This document shows, one piece after another, positions 34,741 to 43,058 of a stretch of 64,000 nt of DNA. The position numbers were made by a program, and so were the translations under genes. How positions within the stretch are numbered: position 1 is the first letter of the stretch; each line of letters begins with the position of its first letter. The stretch lies in assembly GCA_963718605.1 (NCBI GenBank), contig OY970363.1, positions 806,001-870,000 of the forward strand, read 5' to 3'. The DNA comes from JACCXE01 sp963718605. GTDB taxonomy: Bacteria; Actinomycetota; Acidimicrobiia; Acidimicrobiales; JACCXE01. Below the pieces are notes generated by a model. It was given only the letters and a program-made list of their open reading frames with translations, did not search any database and had not been told where the DNA came from.

Positions 34741-35130
34741 ATGTCGCGAGTGCAATTGGCCTTGAACGTGTCAGACATCGACGAGGCCGTCGAGTTCTAT
34801 TCGAAACTGTTTCAGGCGGAGCCGAACAAGCGCCGCGACGGATACGCGAACTTCGCTATCGAGTCGCCGCCGCTCAAGCTCGTTCTCATCGAGAATCCCG
34901 ACGCGGCCGGTTCGCTAAACCACCTCGGCGTCGAGGTGTTCTCCACCGACGAAGTGACCGCGGCCTCCGCGCGCTTCGCGAGCGAGGGTTTTGAAACTGC
35001 GAACGAGGATGGCGTCAGCTGTTGCTTCGCCGTGCAGGACAAGGTGTGGGTCGAAGGACCGGACAACCGCGCGTGGGAGATCTACACGGTGCTCGCCGAC
35101 ACCGAGACGCCAGCGGCCTGCTGCACCTAG
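34741..35130 (+). CDS. arsI: ArsI/CadI-like VOC-fold protein (putative C-As lyase)
   Basis: A 129-residue vicinal-oxygen-chelate (glyoxalase-fold) protein. Candidate metal ligands are Gln5, His61 (LNHLGVEV) and Glu113 (AWEIYTVLAD). The vicinal Cys94-Cys95 in DGVSCCFAVQDKVWVEGPDN matches the thiol pair of ArsI, which cleaves methyl from trivalent organoarsenicals. A second Cys pair ends the protein (AACCT). The related CadI is cadmium-induced, so the exact substrate is not certain. It is first in the divergent ars operon. Confidence 0.87.
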   Translation: MSRVQLALNVSDIDEAVEFYSKLFQAEPNKRRDGYANFAIESPPLKLVLIENPDAAGSLNHLGVEVFSTDEVTAASARFASEGFETANEDGVSCCFAVQDKVWVEGPDNRAWEIYTVLADTETPAACCT

Positions 35131-35826
35131 GTGACGCGACGACATGAACGTGCGCCCGCGCTCCTCGCCGAAGGCGTGGGCACAGGTCTCCTGGTAGCGA
35201 TCGTCGTTGGCTCCGGGATCTTCGCTGCGCGCCTGAGCCCGCACGATGTCGGCTTGCAGCTGCTCGAGAACTCGACGGCGACCGGCGCCGGGCTCATGGC
35301 GTTGATCCTTACCTTCGGCCATGTCTCAGGTGCGCACTTCAACCCTGTCGTGACCCTGGTCGAACGGCTGCACGGCCGGCTCAGTACCGGCGACGCATTC
35401 GCGTATGTCGGCGCGCAGCTCGCGGGCGGCGCACTCGGCGCGATCGTTGCCAACCTGATGTTCGACCTGCGCGCGATAGATCTGTCGACGCACGCTCGTG
35501 CGTCCGGTTCGCTCTGGCTTGCCGAAGTCGTCGCGACGTTCGGCCTCCTCGTGGTCATCGCCGGCGTCAGTCGTTCCGATCGCCACGACCGGGCCGCGTT
35601 CGCGGTCGGGGGCTACATCGCCGCGGCCTACTGGTTCACGTCGTCAACCTCGTTCGCCAACCCGGCAGTCACGATCGCGCGCACACTGACGAACACCTTC
35701 TCCGGCATCCGGCCGTCCTCGGCACCGGCGTTCGTCGGCGCGCAGGTCGTCGGGGCGCTGCTGGCGGCCGCGTTCACCGCGGTGGTCTTTCGTTCGACTT
35801 CCGTCGATGAGCTGGAGCCAGTGTGA
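35131..35826 (+). CDS. aqpS: MIP-family aquaglyceroporin (AqpS-like arsenite channel)
   Basis: A 231-residue membrane channel. The two half-helix motifs are Asn71-Pro72-Val73 (GAHFNPVVTL) and Asn177-Pro178-Ala179 (SFANPAVTIART), with six hydrophobic spans around them. NPV instead of NPA is seen in other ars-linked MIP proteins. Its place between arsI and arsC suggests downhill As(III) exit, as for AqpS of Sinorhizobium. The GTG start abuts the arsI stop and the 3' end overlaps arsC (GTGA). Confidence 0.85.
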   Translation: MTRRHERAPALLAEGVGTGLLVAIVVGSGIFAARLSPHDVGLQLLENSTATGAGLMALILTFGHVSGAHFNPVVTLVERLHGRLSTGDAFAYVGAQLAGGALGAIVANLMFDLRAIDLSTHARASGSLWLAEVVATFGLLVVIAGVSRSDRHDRAAFAVGGYIAAAYWFTSSTSFANPAVTIARTLTNTFSGIRPSSAPAFVGAQVVGALLAAAFTAVVFRSTSVDELEPV

Positions 35827-36215
35827 GTAAGCCGGTCGTGTTGTTTCTCTGCATCCACAACGCCGGACGTTCGCAGATGGCGCTCGGGTTCTTCGAGCAC
35901 CTGGCCGACGGGGGCGCCGTTGGCTATTCGGGCGGCAGCGAGCCAGCCGCGAGTGTGAACCCGGCGGCGATCGCGGCCATGGCCGAGGTTGGCATCGACA
36001 TCGCGTCTAACGAGCCGCGCCGTTGGTCTGACGCGGACTTCGAGGCGGCCGACGTCGTGATCACGATGGGGTGCGGCGACACCTGTACCTATGTGCCGGG
36101 GAAGCGGTATGAAGACTGGCCCCTGGATGACCCAGCCGGTCAGGGCGTGGAGGCCGTGCGTCCTATCCGCGACGACATCGAAGCGCGCGTCAAGGACCTG
36201 TTGACGCGTCTTTAG
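35823..36215 (+). CDS. arsC: arsenate reductase (low-molecular-weight-phosphatase fold)
   Basis: Reduces As(V) to As(III). The 130-residue protein has the CX5R loop CIHNAGRS (Cys10, Arg16), two further thiols Cys84 and Cys88 in MGCGDTCTYVPGK, and the catalytic acid in DWPLDDP. The Cys triad resembles thioredoxin-coupled ArsC. A mycothiol-coupled form is possible in an actinobacterium. No ArsB or Acr3 pump gene is nearby. Confidence 0.92.
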   Translation: MSKPVVLFLCIHNAGRSQMALGFFEHLADGGAVGYSGGSEPAASVNPAAIAAMAEVGIDIASNEPRRWSDADFEAADVVITMGCGDTCTYVPGKRYEDWPLDDPAGQGVEAVRPIRDDIEARVKDLLTRL

Positions 36216-36232
36216 GGCAGCGGCGGACCGCG

Positions 36233-36409
36233 CTACTTGTCTTCGACTTTGTTGACGTGGGCCTCGTGGGTGCGGATCTCGCGGTTGTTCTTGCCAAGGG
36301 AGACCGTGATCTCGTCACCGATCACGTCCTTGTCGACAATGACTCCCCACTCGCCCTTGAAGTCACCTTCATTGATGAGGACCTTGTCGCCTTTTTTGAA
36401 TCGACTCAT
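36233..36409 (-). CDS. 58-residue KOW-like small protein
   Basis: A complete small gene: ATG at 36409 and TAG at 36235-36233. The protein starts MSRFKKGDKVLINEGDFKGE and ends THEAHVNKVEDK. The segment KGDKVLINEGDFKGEWGVIV has the spacing of a KOW motif (compare uL24 and NusG), suggesting RNA or protein binding. It ends 17 bases from arsC, convergently, and its start is divergent from the broken phosphotransferase. No obvious partner is adjacent. Confidence 0.75.
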   Translation of the reverse strand: MSRFKKGDKVLINEGDFKGEWGVIVDKDVIGDEITVSLGKNNREIRTHEAHVNKVEDK

Positions 36410-36465
36410 GCGCCGACCGTAATTCGCTCGACGGCGGGCGCATCCGGAAGTGGACTGCGGCGCTG

Positions 36466-37340
36466 ATGCCAGCGAAGCGCCACGAGAACGAAGTCGACGT
36501 CGACGAGCCCCTTGTACGCCGACTCCTCGACGAACAGTTCCCGCAGTGGCACGACCTGCCGTTAACCATCGTCGAGCCGTCGGGCACCGACCACACGATC
36601 TTCCGTCTCGGGAGCGACATGGTCGTTCGCATGCCGATCATCGACCACGCGACGACGCAGGCCGAGAAGGTTGGTTGCCGATCCTCGCACCGCACCTGCC
36701 GCTTGAGGTTCCGGTTCCCATCGCCATGGGTGCGCCGGGAGCGGGTTACCCGTTCAAGTGGTCGATCGTGCCGTGGATCGAGGGCGAGCGCGCGACTAGA
36801 GACAACATCGACTTGCACCAAGCGGCGCTGGACTTGGCCGCGTTTGTGCGGGCGCTTCACACGATCGAGGCGACCGACGGGCCCGGCGCCGGCAGGCACA
36901 CCGGCTTTCGCGGCAAATCGATCCGGCCCGGGGCGGACCTCGTGCGAGAGTCGGCGAAGCGCGTCGAGGGCTACGACACGACCGCAGCGATCGCCGCGTG
37001 GGACGAAGCGGTCGCAGCAGACGAATGGAGCGGACCCCCGCGTTGGTTCCACGGCGACCTCACGTGGAACTTGATCGCGCGCGACGGCCGGCTGGTCGGG
37101 GTGATCGACTCCGGTTACGGAACCGGCGACCCGGCGTGCGACTTGGCCGCGGGATGGGTGCTGTTCACGGGCGAGGACCGCGCCACCTTCTTCGACGCCG
37201 TCGGGCTCGACGACGCCTCGCGGTTGCGCGGCCGGGGCTGGGCCATCGGGCCGGCCATGACGGGCCTTTGGTACTACCGCTACGTCCCGCATCTGCTGGC
37301 CAACGGGCAGCTTGTCGTCAGGAACGCACTGGCCGACTAA
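36466..37340 (+). pseudogene. aminoglycoside-phosphotransferase-family gene, frameshifted
   Basis: Two adjacent frames together encode one APH-family protein of about 291 residues. Frame one, from the ATG at 36466, gives the N-lobe (VRRLLDEQFPQWHDLPLTIV, GSDMVVRMPIIDHATTQAEK). After AAG at 36667-36669 homologous sequence continues in the -1 frame (GWLPILAPHLPLEVPVPIAM and the catalytic HGDLTWNLIARDGRLVGVID). A single missing base near 36667-36671 explains this. Either the gene is recently broken or the assembly has an indel. The next gene follows after 9 bases. Confidence 0.85.
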
Positions 37341-37349
37341 AACACCGAC

Positions 37350-38516
37350 GTGCAGTCGATCGTGATCGTCGGAACCGGCGCGGCCGGATATGCAGTAGCG
37401 GAGGGGCTTCACTCGGCGGGCTTCGAAGGCGCCGTGACGTTGGTCGGCGAAGAACGTGATGAGCCTTACGACCGCCCGCCGTTGTCGAAGGAAGTGCTGA
37501 GCGGCGCGTGGGATCGCGACCGCGCTGCGCTGATCGGAGCCAAGCGCGCCGCGCCGCTCAACCCGCGCCTGATCACCGGTGTCCAGGCGACGTCGCTCGA
37601 CGTCGAGGGGCATCACGTCGAACTCAACAACGGTGAGACGCTGAGCTACGACGCCGTCGTAATCGCGACCGGTGTCACGCCCAGGCGCTTGGAGCATCCG
37701 GACAGTCCCAACATCCGCGTCCTGCGCACCATGGAGGACTCGCTCGCGCTGCGCGCGCTACTCGCAGGCAACCCGAGGCTGCTCGTGGTCGGGGGCGGCT
37801 TCCTCGGCCTCGAGGTCGCCGCCACCGCTCGCGGCCTAGGCGCCACGGTCACGGTCGTCGAGCCGATACCCGGGCCGCCGCTCGCGTCGCGCATCGGCAC
37901 CGAAGCCGCGAAGAAACTGCAATCCGTCCACGCCGAACACGGCGTCGACATCCACACCGGCCTGGGCGTCGCGGGTCTCGAAGCGGAGGCGGGCGGCGGC
38001 CTGGTGCGCGCCGCACTCAGCGACGGCACCACGGTCGACGCCGACGTAGTGCTCATCGCCGTCGGAAGCGTGCCAACCACGCAGTGGCTTGAAGGCAGCG
38101 GACTCGAGTTGGCCAACGGCGTGGTCTGCGACGAGTTCTGCTCGGCTGGCAACGACGTGTGGGCCGCCGGCGACGTCGCGTCATGGCTGCACGTCGGCTA
38201 CGACCGACGGCTCCGGCTGGAGCACAGGACCAATGCGCAGGAGCAAGGCCTGGCGGTCGGCCGCAACATCGTCGGCCCCCCGACGCCGTTCACGCCTGTC
38301 CCCTACTTCTGGACAAACCAGTACGACGTACGCATCCAGGTGCACGGCCAAATAGTGGACATCGACAACAACACGGTGATCGAAGGCGACCCGGCAGACG
38401 CCTCCTTCGTGCAGACGTTTTCCGATAGCGGACAGGTAACGGCCGCCCTCGGCTGGAACGCGGCCCGGCTGATGGCCGCGCACCGCAAGCAACTTCTCGA
38501 CGCAATGCCGGCCTGA
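37350..38516 (+). CDS. FAD-dependent NAD(P)H oxidoreductase (ferredoxin/rubredoxin reductase type)
   Basis: A 388-residue flavoprotein. The FAD dinucleotide-binding motif is VIVGTGAAGYAVAEGL (4-19), the NAD motif is LLVVGGGFLGLEVAATARGLG (in two parts near 147), and VWAAGDVASW near 271 is the FAD-ribityl motif. The C-terminal ~85 residues match the reductase C-terminal domain of ferredoxin reductases in dioxygenase or P450 systems. No ferredoxin gene is adjacent. The start is a GTG at 37350. Confidence 0.85.
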   Translation: MQSIVIVGTGAAGYAVAEGLHSAGFEGAVTLVGEERDEPYDRPPLSKEVLSGAWDRDRAALIGAKRAAPLNPRLITGVQATSLDVEGHHVELNNGETLSYDAVVIATGVTPRRLEHPDSPNIRVLRTMEDSLALRALLAGNPRLLVVGGGFLGLEVAATARGLGATVTVVEPIPGPPLASRIGTEAAKKLQSVHAEHGVDIHTGLGVAGLEAEAGGGLVRAALSDGTTVDADVVLIAVGSVPTTQWLEGSGLELANGVVCDEFCSAGNDVWAAGDVASWLHVGYDRRLRLEHRTNAQEQGLAVGRNIVGPPTPFTPVPYFWTNQYDVRIQVHGQIVDIDNNTVIEGDPADASFVQTFSDSGQVTAALGWNAARLMAAHRKQLLDAMPA

Positions 38517-38535
38517 CTCGGTCTACCGTCCGCTC

Positions 38536-39972
38536 ATGTCCGACAGCGTTGAGCGTGCACTCGAGGTCCTGCTTCACGCCGATCTCGAACCGATCGTCGA
38601 AATGGTGTTCCGGTCGTCGGGCGCGGATCGCTACGAGGCGCTCGCGGTCGACGGCACGGTCGCGTTTCGTCGCGGCGACGGTGGCTTTAGCGTCGACGGT
38701 GTCACGGGACGCAATCCGCTGGCCGATCAGTCGATCGACCGTTTCGCCGGTATCGACGCCGAGTTGGGCGGCCTGCATCCTCGTCGGACGCACAACAGCT
38801 ACCCGCACGGCTACGAGCAGGTGGCGCAGTTGTTCGACCACCCGGCCGCACCCGACCTGTGCGTGTTGCATACCGCCTCGCACTACTGGGGCGACCAGGG
38901 TGGCCACATCGGCGAGCACGGGTCGATCGACATCATCCAGGCGCGGGCGCCGTTCATCATCGCGGGGGCCGGCGTAGCCCAACTCGGCATGGTCGATCGT
39001 GCGTGCCGGCTCGTCGACGTGGCGCCGACGATCGCCGCGCTGTTGGGTGTTGGTCCGATGGTCGGCGCCGACGGCGAAGCGCTCGAGGATGTGCTGGATG
39101 ATTCGACCCGGCCCCGCCACGTCATCGGCCTTCTGTGGGACGGCACGAATCCGAACGTGCTCTACGACTTGGCCGCGAACGGCGGCGCGCCGAACGTGGC
39201 TCGGTTGATGAGCCTGGGCACGTCATACAAGTACGGCGCGATGAGCAACCTGCCGACGGTGACGCTCGCGAACCACACGTCGATCATCACGGGGGCCGCG
39301 CCCGGTCACCACGGCATCTTGCACAACGCGTGGTACGACCGCTCCCGCGGCGAACAGATCATCACGAACTCACCGGCGACCTGGGCCGGTGCCCGCGACT
39401 GGCTGTGGCCGAGCGTCGAGACGATCCACGAGACGGTGCAGCGGGCCAACCGCGACGCGTTCACGGTGTCGATCAACGAACCCTGCGATCGCGGCGCGTC
39501 ATGGTCGAGCTTCGACGACATGCGCAACGGCATCTACGAGCGGCCTGCGCTACCCGCGGATCTGCCGCACTCGACCGAACGGTTCGTGCGGCCGTTCAAG
39601 GATTACCGGTGGTCGTCGAAGGTCGACCACCTGGGCATGGAACATGCGGTGCGTATCTGGTCGGGCGAGGGGCCGAAGCCGACCTTCATGTGGTGCAACT
39701 TCACCTTGACCGATGCCGCGTTCCACGAGGGTGGGCCGCACTCCGACATCGCGCGCGCGTCCATCGCCGACACGGACGCCCGCCTCGGGGCAATCCTCGA
39801 CGCCGTCGAAGCCGCCGGCGCGCTCGATGACACCGCGTTCGTGCTCGTCGCCGACCACGGGATGGAAGAAGCCGACACCACCTGCACGGGCGACTGGGAC
39901 GTCGCCCTGCGCGATGCGGGCTTGACGTTCCGCGACGAGGCGTACGGATTCCTCTACCTCGACGTCACTTAG
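38536..39972 (+). CDS. alkaline-phosphatase-superfamily phosphodiesterase/phosphatase, apparently circularly permuted
   Basis: A 478-residue metal-dependent hydrolase whose halves appear swapped. Residues ~99-172 look like the C-terminal part of the superfamily (GGHIGEHGSIDI, APFIIAGAGV, RLVDVAPTIAALLG). The normal N-terminal part follows: LLWDGTNPNVL (Asp202), TVTLANHTSIITG (nucleophile candidate Thr243), LTDAAFHEGGPHS (Asp393, His397) and VADHGMEEAD (Asp440, His441). The chain ends 30 residues later, before the usual last metal His. His128 in the N-terminal segment could supply it. Substrate is unknown. The end overlaps a convergent methyltransferase gene by 8 bases. Confidence 0.8.
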   Translation: MSDSVERALEVLLHADLEPIVEMVFRSSGADRYEALAVDGTVAFRRGDGGFSVDGVTGRNPLADQSIDRFAGIDAELGGLHPRRTHNSYPHGYEQVAQLFDHPAAPDLCVLHTASHYWGDQGGHIGEHGSIDIIQARAPFIIAGAGVAQLGMVDRACRLVDVAPTIAALLGVGPMVGADGEALEDVLDDSTRPRHVIGLLWDGTNPNVLYDLAANGGAPNVARLMSLGTSYKYGAMSNLPTVTLANHTSIITGAAPGHHGILHNAWYDRSRGEQIITNSPATWAGARDWLWPSVETIHETVQRANRDAFTVSINEPCDRGASWSSFDDMRNGIYERPALPADLPHSTERFVRPFKDYRWSSKVDHLGMEHAVRIWSGEGPKPTFMWCNFTLTDAAFHEGGPHSDIARASIADTDARLGAILDAVEAAGALDDTAFVLVADHGMEEADTTCTGDWDVALRDAGLTFRDEAYGFLYLDVT

Positions 39973-40672
39973 AAGCCCAGACCTCCGCGCCGACTTTCGT
40001 GATCGACAGCGGCGCCGCAATCGTTGTGGCTTTACGTTGCCAATCGTCGACGTTGAACGCGTGGAGGTAGTCCGCGATCGCCGACTCGTCGGGTAACACG
40101 TACGCGATCAGTCGCCACGGATCAACCTCGACGTCACCGAAGACCTCGGCGACCAGGCCCGGTGCGTCCTCGGCGTCAAACGTGGTCGGGGTGGCCCAGT
40201 TCGGGTCAATGCCTTCCAGCTCGGGATCGTTGAAGCGGCTGGGCGACGACGCCACGAACACACCGCCGCGGCGCAGGACGCGCCACGCCTCGCGGATTGC
40301 GACGACGGGGTCGTCCAAAAAATAGAGGCAGTTGATCGCGGCGACCGCGTCGAGCGAGTCGTCCGCGAATGGCAGCGCGCACAGATCGGCGCGGCACGAC
40401 GGACGATGGCCCTCGGCCAACATGTCCGGGTCACGATCGACGACGCACGTCGCGACTCCGCGCTCCGCCAGCAGCGCGGCGATCGGACCACGACCGCCGC
40501 CTACTTCGGCGAACGTCGACGCGCCCGTCGCCAGGATGCGGTCCGCCAGACCGGGGTAAATGTCCTCGACGACCAGATAGTTCTCGTAGACGCGATGCCA
40601 CGCCGATAGCCGCGCCTCGTCTGGGTGGACGTAGCTATGGGTGTTCGGGCTCGGCGCGCAACCTTCGGGCAT
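39965..40672 (-). CDS. SAM-dependent class I methyltransferase
   Basis: A 235-residue protein starting at the ATG at 40672 (MPEGCAPSPNTHSYVHPDEA), which shares a TAATG with the upstream methyltransferase. The SAM motif I is FAEVGGGRGPIAALLAERG, then CVVDRDPDML, ALPFADDSLDAVAAINCLYF and the post-motif LRRGGVFVASSPSRF. It is ubiE-like; the substrate is unknown. Confidence 0.82.
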   Translation of the reverse strand: MPEGCAPSPNTHSYVHPDEARLSAWHRVYENYLVVEDIYPGLADRILATGASTFAEVGGGRGPIAALLAERGVATCVVDRDPDMLAEGHRPSCRADLCALPFADDSLDAVAAINCLYFLDDPVVAIREAWRVLRRGGVFVASSPSRFNDPELEGIDPNWATPTTFDAEDAPGLVAEVFGDVEVDPWRLIAYVLPDESAIADYLHAFNVDDWQRKATTIAAPLSITKVGAEVWASK

Positions 40673-41418
40673 TACGCCTGCCTTTCCCACACCGCGATCT
40701 GCCAGCGGCTGTCGCTCGTGAACGGATCGCGCTTCCAGGTGCCCCAGCGCTCGCGCAGCGTGAGGCCCGCGAGCTGGGCCATGAGGTCGAGCTCCGCCGG
40801 CCAGACGTAACGGTACGGCGCCGAGAACTTTTCGAGCTGACCCGCCACCTCGAACCAGTGATGCGAGTAGCTGATCTGCGTCGCGATGTCGAAATCCTCA
40901 AAACCAATGTGGGTCGGCGTCGCGTGAAAGACCCGGTACTTCTCACCCGCCGGCACCCGCTGGAGCGCCGGAATGACCACTTCGACCACGAAGCATCCGC
41001 CCGGTTCGAGATGGGCGGCCACGTTGCGGAACGTTTCGACCTGCTCGGCCTGCGTCGTGACGTTCATGATGGTGTTGTAAACGAGATACGCGAGACGGAA
41101 GGATCGATCCAGCTTCGTGGTCGCGAAGTCGCCGATCGTCACGGCGATCGCGTCCGCTCCCGGCTTGGCTCGCAGTTGCGCGGCCATGTCCTCGGAGAGC
41201 TCGATGCCGTACACGCGCGCGCCGCGCTCGCTCAGCGGCAGCGCGACGCGCCCTGTGCCAATCGCAAGCTCCAGCACCTCGCCGTCGCCCGCGAGATCGG
41301 CCAGGAACTCCACCGCCGGATCGAGCACCTCGGGGCGGAACATCTCCGTGGACGTCGCGTCGTAGGTCTCCGCGATGCGGCCGGTGAAGGTGTTCTCGGG
41401 CATGCAGCAATCTCTCAT
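40672..41418 (-). CDS. SAM-dependent class I methyltransferase
   Basis: A 248-residue (or 243, from the second ATG at 41403) methyltransferase. Motif I is VLELAIGTGRVALPLSERGA, followed by VYGIELSEDMAAQLRAK and a motif IV region RLAYLVYNTIMNVTTQAEQV. The C-terminal beta segment (SYSHHWFEVAGQLEKFSAPY) suits a small-molecule substrate. It pairs with the downstream methyltransferase by a one-base overlap, suggesting joint action. Confidence 0.82.
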   Translation of the reverse strand: MRDCCMPENTFTGRIAETYDATSTEMFRPEVLDPAVEFLADLAGDGEVLELAIGTGRVALPLSERGARVYGIELSEDMAAQLRAKPGADAIAVTIGDFATTKLDRSFRLAYLVYNTIMNVTTQAEQVETFRNVAAHLEPGGCFVVEVVIPALQRVPAGEKYRVFHATPTHIGFEDFDIATQISYSHHWFEVAGQLEKFSAPYRYVWPAELDLMAQLAGLTLRERWGTWKRDPFTSDSRWQIAVWERQA

Positions 41419-41450
41419 CGCCAGCCAACAGTGGCGACGGATTTAACGCG

Positions 41451-43058
41451 TCAGACGCGCGTGAGCTTGGCGAGTAGATCGGCTTCGGTTCCATCCCGCC
41501 GCGGAATAGCTATGCGCAGGCAAAGCATCCACGCGCCGACGCAGGCGACCATCCCGGCGAGGAACACCACGAGCTGCGCGGGGCTGTCGCTGGGTACGAC
41601 GTACGCCGCGATGAGCAGTGGGGAGACGGTGAGCATCGTTCCGAAGACGACCGCAAGCGATGCGAGGCCGCCGGCAGAACCGCCGCCGGAGCCGCCGCTA
41701 CCGAAGACGTTGCCGCGGCCGACGTCGGGCATCGGGAACGGAGCGCGCACGCTGGCAATCGCCGAGTACCCCGAGGCCACGCCGAGCACCGCGGCCATCA
41801 GTCCGAGGGCAGGAAGCGCGCCCGCCGGGCTACGCGTGAACACGACGAGTGCGGCAAGAAGCACAAGACCCATCGGCACGGTCACGAGCGCCCGCGCAAG
41901 CGTGCGCGCCAAGAGTTCGACGCGAGTGGGCACGGCGGCGACCACGTCAGTCCAGTACCGATCACCGTCGAACCCGAAGAGGTTGGGGTTGGCGCCAGCT
42001 GTCAGCATCGGCAACGCCGCGAGCAGACACAGCCGGGGCCCCGCGCCCGCGGCGTCGTTCAGTCGCAGGAGTGGGAAGAGCGCTGGTGTCAGTAGGCCCA
42101 ACAGAGCGGCGCGTCGACGCGGCTCGCGCCACGAGTAGCGCAACTCCTTGGCGACGATGCCGCCGAGCGCGTTCTTGGGCAACCCGCGCACTGCGCGCGG
42201 GAACAGCGCGGTCCGCACGCCTCGCTTCGGGCCGCCTCCCGTCGCCGGGTTCGTTGTCGCCGCTTGAATCGCGCGCCACCACAACACGACGGTCACACCG
42301 ATCAACGCCGCGGTCGCTACGACCCCGAGCAGCGGAGCAACGAACGAACTGCTCTGCGCGCCATGAATTGCCTGCGCTCCCCATCCGGTGGGAAGCCACC
42401 GCGCGATGCGGCGGAGGGCGATCAGGAACGCCGATTGCGGATCGGTCGAGAACTGTCCCGAGTCGTCGGTGAAGCGTCGGTTCAACAACTGGACGCCGCC
42501 GTTGATGACCAACGCGAGCAGCGGGCCGACGAAGAGCGCTACATCACGCCAACGTCGCTTGCTGGTGGCCGCCGACAGCGTGGTGCTGACGAGCCGGCTC
42601 AGCGCCATGAAGAACAAGAACTCGAGCGCGACTACAAGCGCGACGGGCACGGCGCCGAGACCCGTTGGCGTCGTGCCGACGAAGACCCCGAGCAGCACGA
42701 GCGCGGTGAATAGCCCGCCCGGGCCGACCGCAGCCGACAACAGCAGTCCGGGCATGAGTTGCCGGCCGGTCAACGGAAAGAGCGACAGGCGGTCGATGTC
42801 GAGCGTGTTGTCGGATGCGAGGGCGAGCAGCGGCGCGACCACCCACCCGAGCAACAGCACAAAGAACACGAAGGCGGCGACGTCGGACGACGTGGCGTCG
42901 TCGGTCGATCGCAACGCGATGAGCCCGAGGAAGGTGGTGCCGCCGAAAAACAGCGCCACCAACAGCGATGCAACCAATCCGACGGCGGACCGCCACCCAC
43001 CGCGCCTGAGCCCGCCGCTGAGCAGCGCCAGCTTCAGGGAGACGAGGTGTCCAACCAT
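41451..43058 (-). CDS. ABC transporter permease (exporter-type)
   Basis: A 535-residue membrane protein starting at the ATG at 43058 (MVGHLVSLKLALLSGGLRRG), overlapping the ATPase gene by 25 bases. About ten to twelve hydrophobic spans are seen (for example SAVGLVASLLVALFFGGTTF, FVFFVLLLGWVVAPLLALAS). A Gly-rich linker GSGGSGGGSAGGLASLAV is near residue 470. It belongs to the large, poorly characterised ABC-2-like permeases. Cargo is unknown. Confidence 0.8.
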   Translation of the reverse strand: MVGHLVSLKLALLSGGLRRGGWRSAVGLVASLLVALFFGGTTFLGLIALRSTDDATSSDVAAFVFFVLLLGWVVAPLLALASDNTLDIDRLSLFPLTGRQLMPGLLLSAAVGPGGLFTALVLLGVFVGTTPTGLGAVPVALVVALEFLFFMALSRLVSTTLSAATSKRRWRDVALFVGPLLALVINGGVQLLNRRFTDDSGQFSTDPQSAFLIALRRIARWLPTGWGAQAIHGAQSSSFVAPLLGVVATAALIGVTVVLWWRAIQAATTNPATGGGPKRGVRTALFPRAVRGLPKNALGGIVAKELRYSWREPRRRAALLGLLTPALFPLLRLNDAAGAGPRLCLLAALPMLTAGANPNLFGFDGDRYWTDVVAAVPTRVELLARTLARALVTVPMGLVLLAALVVFTRSPAGALPALGLMAAVLGVASGYSAIASVRAPFPMPDVGRGNVFGSGGSGGGSAGGLASLAVVFGTMLTVSPLLIAAYVVPSDSPAQLVVFLAGMVACVGAWMLCLRIAIPRRDGTEADLLAKLTRV

